Below are positions 25,113 through 33,626 of a DNA stretch of 64,000 bases, one piece after another. The stretch is from positions 1 to 64,000 of the forward strand of contig NZ_WQPL01000024.1 of assembly GCF_018785245.1 (NCBI RefSeq). The letters are read 5' to 3'. The notes below the pieces were generated by a model. That model did no database searches and was not told the DNA's origin. It worked only from the letters and a program-made list of their open reading frames with translations. Position numbers and translations under genes: made by a program. How positions within the stretch are numbered: the first letter of the stretch is position 1; every line of letters starts with the position of its first letter. Origin of the DNA: Collinsella aerofaciens (lineage in GTDB: Bacteria > Actinomycetota > Coriobacteriia > Coriobacteriales > Coriobacteriaceae).

Positions 25113-26330
25113 ATGGATAGCGATGCCAAGCTGAACATCTTGACCGATGCCCTAGCTGCTGCCGGGGCCTCGGCATTGGCAATCGATGCGCGTGGGGACG
25201 TCGCGATCTCGACCATGAATGACGCGGCGCTTGAGCGGGGTGTGGCGACTTTTGTCGCTGAGCGCCTCGACCGTATAGGAGACGGCGCGCGTCTGGTTAT
25301 GGGGCGTGAGGGTACGCGCCTGAGCCTGACCGTTCGCCCCACCGACAAAGAGGGCGGGGGCCTTTGGGTCGTCGTGGTCCGCGAGGTGCGCGGTGCCGCG
25401 GCGCATGCGGGCATCGAGTGGCTCAACGCCGACGAAGTTGAGGCCCGCTACGAATCGAGCGCGTACGGCATCGTTGAGGGTGCCGCTGCGGTGGCTGCAC
25501 CGGTTGCCGAGAGCTACGCGCGCGGTGTGCCCCTTATGCTCGAGGGCGAGCTGGGAGCGGGTCAGGTCGAGATCGCCAAGCGCCTCTATCTGGACGGTCC
25601 TTTTGCCGATCAGCCCTTTGTTTCCGTCGCGCTCGATGAACTCACCGACCGCGGTTGGCGCCATATGCTCAAAAGCTCCGAATCGCCGCTGTTCCAAACG
25701 GGGCTGACCCTTTGCATTGAGGGCTGGAACGCGGTTGGCCCCCAGCGCCTCCGCGAGCTCGTTTCCACGATGGCCGACACCGCGTTGGCGACGCGCTGCC
25801 ATGTGGTGCTGACGGCGAATGACATGCCGGGCGGCGGCGAAAGTGATCAAGCCGCCTTTGTGACCGAGCGCTTCGCCTGTGCGGTGAGCGTGGCGCCGGC
25901 AATCGCCGAGCAGGGAGCCGCGTCGACGAAGGTTGCGCGCTATTTGGAATATCTCGCTGATGCATTTGGGACGGCAGCGCCCACGCTGTCTGCCGCGGCG
26001 ACGAAGACGCTCGATGCTTACCGCTGGCCGCGCAATTATCTGCAGCTCCGCGAGGTCTCGGAACGACTGTATATTTTGGTGGGGGCGGGCACGGTGGACC
26101 GAGCTGTGGCGGAGGAAGTGCTCGCCCAAGAGGACGTGATTAAGACCGCAACCTTTGGCGCCCCGACGCTCGAAAGTGACCTGTATATCCTGCGACCGCT
26201 GGCCGATACCGAGCGAGATATCGCGCATCTGGTTGTAGACCATCTCCACGGCAACCGAACCCGTGCGGCGGAGGTGCTGGGCATAAGCCGTACAACGCTG
26301 TGGCGCTTGCTGAAGGACGATGACCGTTGA
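25113..26330 (+). CDS. Fis-type transcriptional regulator with a decayed sigma-54 AAA+ domain
   Basis: A 405-aa protein in three parts. Residues 1-110 look like a small sensor domain. Residues about 135-325 follow the layout of the sigma-54-interaction AAA+ domain: GELGAGQVEIAKRLY replaces GETGTGKExxARxIH, so the Walker A lysine is missing, and WPRNYLQLRE matches the later WPGNVRELRN motif. No GAFTGA loop is visible. The C-terminal helix-turn-helix NRTRAAEVLGISRTTLWRLL (381-400) is of the Fis/NtrC class. It probably binds DNA without ATP-driven sigma-54 opening. The ATG at 25113 follows ACAGGGGGC. Confidence 0.72.
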   Translation: MDSDAKLNILTDALAAAGASALAIDARGDVAISTMNDAALERGVATFVAERLDRIGDGARLVMGREGTRLSLTVRPTDKEGGGLWVVVVREVRGAAAHAGIEWLNADEVEARYESSAYGIVEGAAAVAAPVAESYARGVPLMLEGELGAGQVEIAKRLYLDGPFADQPFVSVALDELTDRGWRHMLKSSESPLFQTGLTLCIEGWNAVGPQRLRELVSTMADTALATRCHVVLTANDMPGGGESDQAAFVTERFACAVSVAPAIAEQGAASTKVARYLEYLADAFGTAAPTLSAAATKTLDAYRWPRNYLQLREVSERLYILVGAGTVDRAVAEEVLAQEDVIKTATFGAPTLESDLYILRPLADTERDIAHLVVDHLHGNRTRAAEVLGISRTTLWRLLKDDDR

Positions 26331-26414
26331 GCGAGGCGCCCGTGACCGCGCGCGACGCGTGTGCTACAGTCCAAAGCGTTATTGTTTCGATTTGGTTACG
26401 GCGTGCGAGGGCAT

Positions 26415-26990
26415 ATGGCTGAGACTTCAAAACCGAGCCGCAGAAGGCGGAGCGCCGCGCCGGTCAACCGACGCACGACATCGGTGACGTGGGGCAAACA
26501 CGCCTCGGGGTTTGATGGCTCGTTCAAGCGCACTAAATATGGCTATCCTTCGGCAAGCGCCCGCTTGGCAATGCAGGCAGAGTCCTCACTGTGGGGCCGC
26601 AAACGCGTGGTGGGCTCAAAGCTCAAGCACGACGGAACGCTCGGTTACATCAGCCGCGGGGCGGCTCGCCGCAGTGGGCTCAATCCGGCTGGTTGGCACC
26701 GTTATGTTCCGATCGCGGTCGTCGTTGCAGTGATCGTCATCGCACTCGCCGCGCTTGGCTATGCCGGCGGTGGCGCCAACTTGGACGCAGTGTTTAAATC
26801 GCCCGAGCTCGCGCATGCAGGTACAGAAGTTGTCGAGGGCGCTCAGACCCAGACGGGCGTCGCGCCCCAGCGTGGTATCGTTGCGGCGGCCTCCACCATC
26901 GCCGATGCGCAAAAGGACGAAGACAAGCAAGGCGACGACGCCGAAACGGCCCAGGCAAATGAAACGGCAACAACTCCATCGGCGGGATAA
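26415..26990 (+). CDS. Hypothetical single-pass membrane protein, 191 aa
   Basis: I do not recognise a family. Residues 1-95 are basic (SKPSRRRRSAAPVNRR, then repeated arginines and lysines) and probably cytoplasmic. One transmembrane helix, YVPIAVVVAVIVIALAALGY, follows near 98-117. The rest is an acidic, Ala/Thr/Asp-rich extracytoplasmic tail without conserved motifs. The ATG at 26415 follows GCGAGGGC. The open frame continues upstream to 26361 with no ribosome site. It lies 84 bp after the Fis-type regulator and may be in its operon. Confidence 0.6.
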   Translation: MAETSKPSRRRRSAAPVNRRTTSVTWGKHASGFDGSFKRTKYGYPSASARLAMQAESSLWGRKRVVGSKLKHDGTLGYISRGAARRSGLNPAGWHRYVPIAVVVAVIVIALAALGYAGGGANLDAVFKSPELAHAGTEVVEGAQTQTGVAPQRGIVAAASTIADAQKDEDKQGDDAETAQANETATTPSAG

Positions 26991-27034
26991 GTTGCGAGTG
27001 GGGCAGCAAATTTGGGACGGGGCCTTTCAGCGGG

Positions 27035-27058
27035 TCCGCCGTTCGGTAGAACGGCGGA
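27035..27058. terminator. Shared terminator hairpin
   Basis: TCCGCCGTTC and GAACGGCGGA pair around GGTA between two convergent genes. The U-tracts are poor. Confidence 0.55.
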
Positions 27059-27063
27059 ACTAA

Positions 27064-27585
27064 TTACTTTACGTACACCACGTTGTCGCGGCGCGGCTTT
27101 GCCTCGGGTAGCGTGTCCTCGGCGTAGCCAAGAATGCAGTTACCGACACCGCGCAGGCTGCCGTCGGCGGGCAGGCCCCAGCTGGCCAGCAGCTCCAGGC
27201 CCTCGGGCGAGTCAAAGACCTCATGCGCGCGGTGAATCCAGCACGAATCGACACCCAGTGCATAGGCGGCGTTGAGCAGGTTGCCCATGGCGAGCGAGCC
27301 GTCTTCCAGATGTGTGGGCACGCTGCGGTCAACCAGCACCACCACAACGGTCTTGGCGCCATAGAAGGGGTCGCTGTTGCTGCCCATGACCTGGGCGTTG
27401 AGCTGTGAGAGACGCTCGACGGTCGCGGGGTCGGTGACGGCGACAAACGTCACCGGTTGGCGGCCCATGCCGCTCGGTGCATATTGGCCGGCTTCGATAA
27501 TACGCGCAAGCTTTTCGGCCTCGACGGGACGATCGCTGTAGTTGCGGCAGCTGCGGCGGTGAATGAGCGCTTCGATGGTCTCCAT
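27064..27585 (-). CDS. Nitroreductase-family protein, 173 aa
   Basis: An FMN-dependent oxidoreductase of the nitroreductase fold. ALIHRRSCRNYSDRPVE is the family's N-terminal signature (RRSxRxY), with APSGMGRQPVTFVAV for FMN contacts. LGVDSCWIHRA and GNCILGYAEDTLPEAKPRRDN are the C-terminal flavin loop. The physiological substrate is unknown. I start at the ATG at 27585, which follows AAGGAGACACC. The frame is open up to 27681, but that extension does not look like the family. Confidence 0.88.
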   Translation of the reverse strand: METIEALIHRRSCRNYSDRPVEAEKLARIIEAGQYAPSGMGRQPVTFVAVTDPATVERLSQLNAQVMGSNSDPFYGAKTVVVVLVDRSVPTHLEDGSLAMGNLLNAAYALGVDSCWIHRAHEVFDSPEGLELLASWGLPADGSLRGVGNCILGYAEDTLPEAKPRRDNVVYVK

Positions 27586-27879
27586 GGTGTCTCCTTGCGG
27601 TGGCGTTGCAGATGCCACGTTCATACCCGTCGGGCTCAAACGATAGACGGTCAATTGCCCGGCCAAAAGGATGGATTCCAATTGGGAAAGTGGGTTTGCA
27701 TAAAAGTACCTTCAGAATGTGACAAACAAATGGGATGGTTAAACGTTTTATCCCGTCTACCCTGCGGTTTTTTACCACTTGCCTAAATGACGAACGCATA
27801 ACCTCTGATAAAGGTTTTACTAAAGGAGCACCAACGTTTATCAACGCGCCATGGTGGCGCCGGGCCAGGAGGTAACATC

Positions 27880-28170
27880 ATGTTCCAGGCTGGAGATGTC
27901 GTCGAGACCGACTTCGAAGGATTTCTGAAGCTGCTGCGTTCCAAGACGCGCGCTTTCGTGTCGATCAACGATCACGAGTACTACATCACGCACACCGATG
28001 GCTATTGGCGTGTTCAGGATTGCGAGGCCCTCAACGACAAGGGCCACTTTACTGACTGCTCCGAGCTGGTCAACACGGTCTGCGAGGTCGTCGAGCTGCC
28101 GTGGATTGCCGGCAAGAGCCTGCATGACAGCTTCTCGGGCGCTACGGTCTATGAGGCCGTCGCCGCTTAA
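27880..28170 (+). CDS. Conserved-looking hypothetical protein, 96 aa
   Basis: I do not recognise it. It is a compact, acidic, cytoplasmic-looking protein with no signal or membrane segment. The sequence has evenly spaced aromatic and hydrophobic residues (FEGFLKLLR, HEYYITHTDGYWRV), which suggests a folded single domain, and three cysteines (one in each of QDCEAL, TDCSEL and TVCEVV). The ribosome site GGAGGTAACATC is strong. A clean terminator follows, so it is almost certainly a real, monocistronic gene. Confidence 0.75.
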   Translation: MFQAGDVVETDFEGFLKLLRSKTRAFVSINDHEYYITHTDGYWRVQDCEALNDKGHFTDCSELVNTVCEVVELPWIAGKSLHDSFSGATVYEAVAA

Positions 28171-28196
28171 CAGGCAATAAAACCCGATTTTCACGT

Positions 28197-28233
28197 GACC
28201 GCTGGCGCCGCCCCCGCGCCGGCGGTCTTTTTC
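28197..28233 (+). terminator. Terminator of the 96-aa gene
   Basis: GACCGCTGGCGC and GCGCCGGCGGTC pair, with one mismatch, and are followed by TTTTT. Confidence 0.85.
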
Positions 28234-28275
28234 TGCCGATAGGCCATAAAAATGCACGCATTCGCGGAAAGCCTG

Positions 28276-28333
28276 TTGACGATAGTCAAAACTCGGACTA
28301 ATCTAGAGACACATAATTGGTCAAAAATCGGAC
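28276..28333 (+). promoter_or_regulatory. Promoter and duplicated operator of the marR-ABC operon
   Basis: TTGACG (28276-28281), a 17-bp spacer and TAATCT (28299-28304) form the promoter. GTCAAAACTCGGAC occupies the spacer (28285-28298), and a second copy, GTCAAAAATCGGAC, lies 35 bp on at 28320-28333. Both copies end in inverted GTC/GAC. A repressor bound at both would cover the promoter and the start point. Confidence 0.65.
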
Positions 28334-28351
28334 AATCGAATGGTGGGATAG

Positions 28352-28852
28352 ATGAATAGTGCGGTTGCGCTGGTCGACTTCGACCGGTTGATCAATGGAC
28401 TCGACCATATCTATTCGGAGTTCTCGCGCGCCTGCGGCCTTTCGGACTGCGCCTATTGGATGCTCGTCGACACCAGCACGGCGGGCGGCAGTATTGCCGT
28501 AAGCCGTCTGACAAGCGAATGGTTCTACAGCAAGCAGACCATCAACTCGGCAATTAAAACCTTGACGGCGCGGGGTTTCGCAACGTTGGAGTTTGCCGAA
28601 GGCAGTCGTAAGAACAAGGTTGTGAGCCTGACCGAAGAGGGCAGGCGATTTGCCGAGCGTTATGCGCTGCCGGCACTCAAGGCCGAGCAGCGAGCCTTTG
28701 GCGCGCTTGAGCCGTGTGAGCAGCGCGAGATTATGCGCTTGATCGGCAAATTCTCTCAGGTGCTCGGCGATGAGTGCGATGCCTTTAAGCAGCATATCGC
28801 TGCCGAGAGCCAAGCCGAGAATCAAGGTGAGGGGGAGTCGTGCGACTGTTAA
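28352..28852 (+). CDS. MarR-family transcriptional regulator
   Basis: A 166-aa winged-helix repressor. The DNA-binding part reads TSEWFYSKQTINSAIKTL (near 52-69) and the wing EGSRKNKVVSLTEEGRRFAE (near 85-104). Flanking helices form the dimer. The ATG at 28352 follows GGTGGGATAG. The stop overlaps the start of the first ABC half-transporter, so the three genes form one operon. Two copies of a 14-bp site sit on its own promoter, so it most likely represses the exporter until a drug or metabolite binds. Confidence 0.9.
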   Translation: MNSAVALVDFDRLINGLDHIYSEFSRACGLSDCAYWMLVDTSTAGGSIAVSRLTSEWFYSKQTINSAIKTLTARGFATLEFAEGSRKNKVVSLTEEGRRFAERYALPALKAEQRAFGALEPCEQREIMRLIGKFSQVLGDECDAFKQHIAAESQAENQGEGESCDC

Positions 28853-30576
28853 TGAGGTTTCTAAAGCCATATCGAGGGCTTGTCGCAGTGACGCTGCTGG
28901 TGCTGCTGGTGGATAACGTCGGTACGCTGTTGGTTCCCACGATGCTGGCGAACATGGTCAACACCGGTATTACCACGGGCGATGTCGACTACATTTTACG
29001 CAACGGCCTATACATGTTTATCGCGACCAGCATGGCTAGCGGCGGCACGGTGCTGGGCTGCTATCTTTCGGCGCGCCTGGCCGCCAACGTGGCTTGCGAT
29101 ATCCGCAATGCCGTGTACGACAAATCGCTCGAGCTCGCGGCCAGCGATTTTGAGCGCTTTGGCACCGGATCGATGATCACGCGCTCGCTCAACGACATCA
29201 ACGTGATTCAGCAGGCGATTCTGCAGACGATTCAGCTGGTGCTGCCCGTGCCGTTTTTGGCTGTGGCGGGCATCATCTTCGCCTGGTTTATCGATCCCGC
29301 CATGGGCACGCTTCTGGGCGTAGTCGTTGCGATTGTGCTGGTGGCGGCGGTCTTTACGGTTGCCAACGCGGCGCCGATTTTTATGCGCCTACAGGGCTTT
29401 ATCGACCGCATGAACGTGGTGCTGCGCGAGAATATTGTGGGCGTGCGCGTCATCCGTGCGTTTAACAAGGAGCGCCACGAGGAACGGCGTCTGGACGAGG
29501 TGTTTAGCGAATACGCCGCCAACGCCATCAAAGTCAACCACCTGTTTGTGGGCCTCGACAGCTCAAGCTTCTTTTTGATGAACATCGCCGAGGTGGCGGT
29601 GCTGTGGGTGGGCGGCAACCGCGTAGGTGCCCACGCCATGCAGATTGCGAGTATCTCGGCGGTGCTGGAGTATGCAATTCTGATCCTGTTCTTTGTGATG
29701 ATGGCCCAGATGGTGGTGCTGACGCTTCCGCGTGCTGCCGCGTGCCTGAACCGTGCGCAGCAGGTGTTGGAGATTGAGCCGAGTATCGTCGATGGCCAGC
29801 GTACGCTTGATGCGGCCGCGTCCGACTCAAAGGACGGGGCCGATGCGGTTGCCGTGTTCGATCACATGTCGTTTCGCTTTGACGATGCCGACGAGGACAC
29901 CCTGTGCGACCTGAGCTTTTCCTGCCGTCGCGGTCAGACGACTGCGATCGTTGGCTCGACAGGCTCGGGCAAATCGACGGTGGCAAAGCTTCTGCTGCGT
30001 TTCCACGATGCCACCAAGGGCTCCATTCGCCTGAATGGTGTGGACCTGCGCGAGCTTACGCAAGACGAAATCCGCGGGCGCATTGCCTATGTGCCGCAGA
30101 AGGCGTGGCTGTTCTCGGGCACGGTGGCGAGCAACCTTCGCTTTGGTAACGAAGGCGCGACCGAGGGCGACATGCTTCACGCGCTTGAGGTTGCCCAGAG
30201 CACCTTTGTACTCGACCAACCGCAGGGGCTCGATACCCCGGTTGCCCAGGGCGGTACGAACTTCTCGGGTGGTCAGCGCCAGCGTCTGGCCATTGCTCGC
30301 GCGCTCATGAAGCAGGCCGATTTGTACATCTTCGATGACAGTTTTTCGGCCCTGGACTTTAAGACCGATGCGGCCCTGCGCCATGCATTGCAAGACGAGA
30401 CGCGCGATGCCGCGGTGCTCATCATCGCGCAGCGCATCTCGACGATTCTGCACGCCGACCAGATTGTCGTGCTCAAGGACGGCGAGATTGTGGGCTTGGG
30501 CACGCATAGCGAGCTTATGGAAACCTGCGAGGTGTACCGCGCCATCGCGGAATCGCAGATGAAGGGAGGTGAGTAG
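28840..30576 (+). CDS. ABC exporter half-transporter, degenerate ATP site
   Basis: A 578-aa protein: an N-terminal membrane domain with about six helices (residues 10-310) fused to an ATPase domain. Walker A reads GSTGSGKST, the signature FSGGQRQR, and Walker B ends YIFDDSFSALD, where Asp replaces the catalytic Glu. This is the hallmark of the non-hydrolysing half of heterodimeric multidrug exporters such as BmrCD and TM287/288. The GTG at 28840 lies inside the marR coding end and has GGTGAGGGGGAG upstream. The partner is encoded immediately after it. Confidence 0.92.
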   Translation: MRLLMRFLKPYRGLVAVTLLVLLVDNVGTLLVPTMLANMVNTGITTGDVDYILRNGLYMFIATSMASGGTVLGCYLSARLAANVACDIRNAVYDKSLELAASDFERFGTGSMITRSLNDINVIQQAILQTIQLVLPVPFLAVAGIIFAWFIDPAMGTLLGVVVAIVLVAAVFTVANAAPIFMRLQGFIDRMNVVLRENIVGVRVIRAFNKERHEERRLDEVFSEYAANAIKVNHLFVGLDSSSFFLMNIAEVAVLWVGGNRVGAHAMQIASISAVLEYAILILFFVMMAQMVVLTLPRAAACLNRAQQVLEIEPSIVDGQRTLDAAASDSKDGADAVAVFDHMSFRFDDADEDTLCDLSFSCRRGQTTAIVGSTGSGKSTVAKLLLRFHDATKGSIRLNGVDLRELTQDEIRGRIAYVPQKAWLFSGTVASNLRFGNEGATEGDMLHALEVAQSTFVLDQPQGLDTPVAQGGTNFSGGQRQRLAIARALMKQADLYIFDDSFSALDFKTDAALRHALQDETRDAAVLIIAQRISTILHADQIVVLKDGEIVGLGTHSELMETCEVYRAIAESQMKGGE

Positions 30577-30577
30577 C

Positions 30578-32584
30578 ATGACCGAGGAGCTCAAGAAGCA
30601 GGGCGGCGTTGATGACGCCGTTGCCGCGGGACTGGTCGAGGAAACGGCTGCCGCGTCGACCGAGCTGGATGACGCCGCCAAGGCTGCAGCCGAGCGCGAG
30701 GCTCGCCGCCAAGCGCTCTACGAGGAAAACGAACGTGCCGAGGACGAGCGCGCCCGCGCCGAGGCAGAGCGTATGCGCGACGTGGACGACGAAGACGAGG
30801 ACGAGACACCTCGGGATACCTGGGCGACGGTGCGCCGCCTGTGGAGTGAGGCTGCCGGCGACCATTGGCGCTTCTATATCGTGTTCGCGAGCATTGTGTT
30901 CTATGTCATCTTTAACACTGCCGCGCCGGCATATAGCGCCCGCGTGATCGATGAGCTGTGGGGTCACATTCAGGTAGCGTTTGTCAACAACGCCACCTTC
31001 AGCATCACCTGGGAGAACTGCGGCAGGACTATCTTCATCTACTTTTTGATTTGGACGGCCGCCGCCTCGTTCTACGCGCTCCAGAGCTTTTTGATGTCGA
31101 GCGTGGCCGAACGCCTCAATCTGTGCCTGCGCAACCGCATCGCGCAAAAGCTCAACCGTCTGCCGCTCGCCTATTTTGACGCGCATCGTCCCGGCGAGGT
31201 CGTCAGCCGCGCGACCAACGACCTGGACAAGATGTCCGAGAGCATGCAGCGCGGATTGCTGCAGCTGCTCGTGTCGATCGGCACGGTTGTTGGTGCTGTG
31301 AGCGTGATGTTCGTGTTCAGCGTGCAGCTTACGCTCGTCTTTCTGTTCTTTACGGCACTGTCGCTGCTGGTGACGAAGGTCGTCTCGTGCCGCACACACG
31401 ATGTGACGGGCGAGCGCCAGGAGTGGGTGTCCAAGATTACGAGTGCGGTCGAGGAAGGCTATTCGGGCCGTCTGGTGATCCGCGCGTTTAACCGCGAACG
31501 TCAGAGCTCCGCTGAGGTGCACGAGGCTTCGAAGGAACTGGCTCGTGTGAGCACCAAGGCCGACTTTATGATCAATGCTGTCGGCCCCGCGGTGCGCTTT
31601 ATCGGCCGTTTGGCGCAGATCGTTATTGCGCTTGTGGGCTGCAGTATGCTGGTTGCCGGTCACATGACCGTCGGCGTGTTCCAGGCGTTCTTCCAGTTTA
31701 TCTACGAGGCGTCCGAGCCCATGACGCAGTTGTCGTTTACCTTCAACTCGCTGCAGAGTGCGCTGGCGAGTGCAGAGCGCGTGTTCGACCTGCTCGATGA
31801 GCCCGAGATGGAGGCCGATCCGCTGCCGGACAAGGCCGCCAAGCTGCCGGGTCGCGTGGAGGGCCGCGTCTCCTTTGAGCATGTGCGCTTTGGTTATTCG
31901 CCCGACAAGCCGCTTATGCGCGACGTGTCGTTTACCGCCGAGCCGGGCCAGAAGATTGCCGTGGTGGGGACCACGGGCGCGGGTAAAACCACGCTCATCA
32001 ACCTGCTCATGCGCTTCTACGAGATTGACGGCGGGCGTATTACGCTCGACGGCGTGGACACGAGCCGTATGGACCGCGGCGAGCTGCGCCAGCAGTTTGG
32101 CATGGTGTTGCAGGACGCCTGGCTGTTCGACGGAACGATTGCCGAGAACATCGCCTATGGCTGCCCCGAGGCGACGCGCGAGGAGATCGTGGCGGCCGCA
32201 CGCGCCGCGCAGGTCGACTTCTTTGTGCGCACCATGCCGCAGGGCTACGACACGCGCGTGGCCAACGATGCCGAAAGCATCAGCCAGGGCCAGCGTCAGC
32301 TGCTGACCATCGCACGCGTGCTGCTCAACAACCCGGCGATTCTCATTCTGGACGAGGCGACCTCAAGCGTGGACACGCGTACCGAGCTTGCCATCGGCCG
32401 TGCCATGGATGCGCTTATGCGCGGGCGCACGAGCTTTGTGATCGCGCACCGTCTGTCGACGATCGTGGACGCCGACCTGATCTTGGTCATGGACCACGGC
32501 AACATTATCGAGCAGGGCACGCATAAGGAGCTGCTCGCAGCCGAGGGCGCTTATGCCGACCTCTATCTGAGTCAGTTCGCATAA
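30578..32584 (+). CDS. ABC exporter half-transporter, consensus ATP site
   Basis: A 668-aa partner of the preceding gene, with the stop and start separated by one base. The first ~90 residues are an acidic, charged extension (EREARRQALYEENERAEDER) not found in the partner. A six-helix membrane domain follows, then an ATPase with Walker A GTTGAGKTT, signature ISQGQRQL and Walker B ILILDEATSSVD, with the catalytic Glu intact. The pair should form a heterodimeric exporter with one working ATP site. The substrate is unknown; MarR control suggests a toxic compound. The ATG at 30578 follows AAGGGAGGTGAGTAGC. Confidence 0.92.
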   Translation: MTEELKKQGGVDDAVAAGLVEETAAASTELDDAAKAAAEREARRQALYEENERAEDERARAEAERMRDVDDEDEDETPRDTWATVRRLWSEAAGDHWRFYIVFASIVFYVIFNTAAPAYSARVIDELWGHIQVAFVNNATFSITWENCGRTIFIYFLIWTAAASFYALQSFLMSSVAERLNLCLRNRIAQKLNRLPLAYFDAHRPGEVVSRATNDLDKMSESMQRGLLQLLVSIGTVVGAVSVMFVFSVQLTLVFLFFTALSLLVTKVVSCRTHDVTGERQEWVSKITSAVEEGYSGRLVIRAFNRERQSSAEVHEASKELARVSTKADFMINAVGPAVRFIGRLAQIVIALVGCSMLVAGHMTVGVFQAFFQFIYEASEPMTQLSFTFNSLQSALASAERVFDLLDEPEMEADPLPDKAAKLPGRVEGRVSFEHVRFGYSPDKPLMRDVSFTAEPGQKIAVVGTTGAGKTTLINLLMRFYEIDGGRITLDGVDTSRMDRGELRQQFGMVLQDAWLFDGTIAENIAYGCPEATREEIVAAARAAQVDFFVRTMPQGYDTRVANDAESISQGQRQLLTIARVLLNNPAILILDEATSSVDTRTELAIGRAMDALMRGRTSFVIAHRLSTIVDADLILVMDHGNIIEQGTHKELLAAEGAYADLYLSQFA

Positions 32585-32616
32585 TGTGGCAAAGGGACAG
32601 TCCCGCATGTCACATC
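32584..32616. repeat. TGTGACA-GGGACAG palindrome, copy 1
   Basis: ATGTGGCAAAGGGACAGTCC with a right half ending ATGTCACAT. It abuts the exporter stop codon and has GGGACAGTCCC at its centre. Related copies are at 49909-49943 and 63278-63310. Confidence 0.65.
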
Positions 32617-32623
32617 AAAAAGA

Positions 32624-32662
32624 AAGGCGCGCCGGGGATGAATTCCCTGGCGCGCCTTCTTG
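32624..32662. terminator. Terminator between the ABC exporter and cysE
   Basis: AAGGCGCGCC and GGCGCGCCTT pair around a 15-nt loop, with T-rich flanks on both strands. Confidence 0.8.
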
Positions 32663-32698
32663 CGTTGATGCCGATGTCGTTTTGTGCCGCTTGCGTTC

Positions 32699-33403
32699 CT
32701 AGCGCTCGTCCACGAGCTTGGCGACGAGGGCCTTGAGCTCGGCCACCTCTCGCTCGAGTTCTTTGACGCGGCGGGCGTTCTCGGTGATGCCTTGGCGGTT
32801 GAGCGCGGACTGCTCGGCGGCGTCGTCGGGCATGTACTCGCGATGCTGCTTGGCATCGAAGCTCTCCTCGAACACGCGGCAGCCGTTGCGCTTGATGATG
32901 CGTCCCGGCACGCCCACGACGGTGCAGTTGTCGGGCACGTCCTTAACGACGACCGAGTTGCCGCCGATTTTGACGTTGTTGCCGATGCGAATGTTGCCGA
33001 GCACCTTGGCGCCCGTGCCCACGGTGACGTTGTTGCCCAGGGTGGGGTGGCGCTTGCCGGTCTCGTTGCCGGTGCCTCCGAGCGTGACGCCCTGATAGAG
33101 CACGCAGTTGTCGCCCACAATGGTGGTCTCGCCGATGACGACGCCCATGGCGTGGTCGATAAAGAAGTGCTTGCCGATCTGTGCGGCGGGATGAATCTCG
33201 ACGCCGGTGATATGACGGGTGAGCTGCGAGAGCACGCGGGCGAGCGAGCGATGTCCATGCTCCCAGAGCCAGTGCTCGGGCACGTGGTTCCACTTGGCGT
33301 GCAGGCCAGGATAGGAAAGGAAGATGACCAGACCGTTTTGCGCGGCGGGGTCCTGCGCTTGGACGGTCTTGATGTCCTCGCGAATGGTATTGATAAAGCT
33401 CAC
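32699..33403 (-). CDS. cysE: Serine O-acetyltransferase
   Basis: It acetylates L-serine with acetyl-CoA, the first step of cysteine synthesis. The 234-aa product has the left-handed beta-helix hexapeptide repeats ([19 protein letters not shown], then [20 protein letters not shown]). The acyl-acceptor histidine lies in [10 protein letters not shown]. The C-terminus ends in a charged helical tail ([20 protein letters not shown]), an extension like the coiled coil of EpsC-type proteins. I chose the GTG at 33403, preceded by GGGAGGGC. The frame is open to 33490. No cysK is adjacent. Confidence 0.9.
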   Translation of the reverse strand: MSFINTIREDIKTVQAQDPAAQNGLVIFLSYPGLHAKWNHVPEHWLWEHGHRSLARVLSQLTRHITGVEIHPAAQIGKHFFIDHAMGVVIGETTIVGDNCVLYQGVTLGGTGNETGKRHPTLGNNVTVGTGAKVLGNIRIGNNVKIGGNSVVVKDVPDNCTVVGVPGRIIKRNGCRVFEESFDAKQHREYMPDDAAEQSALNRQGITENARRVKELEREVAELKALVAKLVDER

Positions 33404-33626
33404 CGGCCGCCCTCCCTTAGCGCCATGGCAATGCGATTCAATAAAGTATAGCGATTCGCTAGGGATTAGGAAGGACAATCTTGGCGGCATTGCGCGACAG
33501 GTGTCAGTTATGCAAACTTGCTGGTAATGGAGTCATGCTTTTGTGGGGTTGCGCACGAGGGGGCACCGCAACCGTATACTGGTCAACTTGGACGTATCCG
33601 CGCCCACAACTGAGAGGTTTTACTTC

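Noticed and set aside
27755-27776. Third copy of the MITE-like element, because GTCTACCCTGCGGTTTTTT resembles its core
   Set aside because: Only about 15 bases match, with an extra C, and no inverted ends surround it. It could be a relic or chance.
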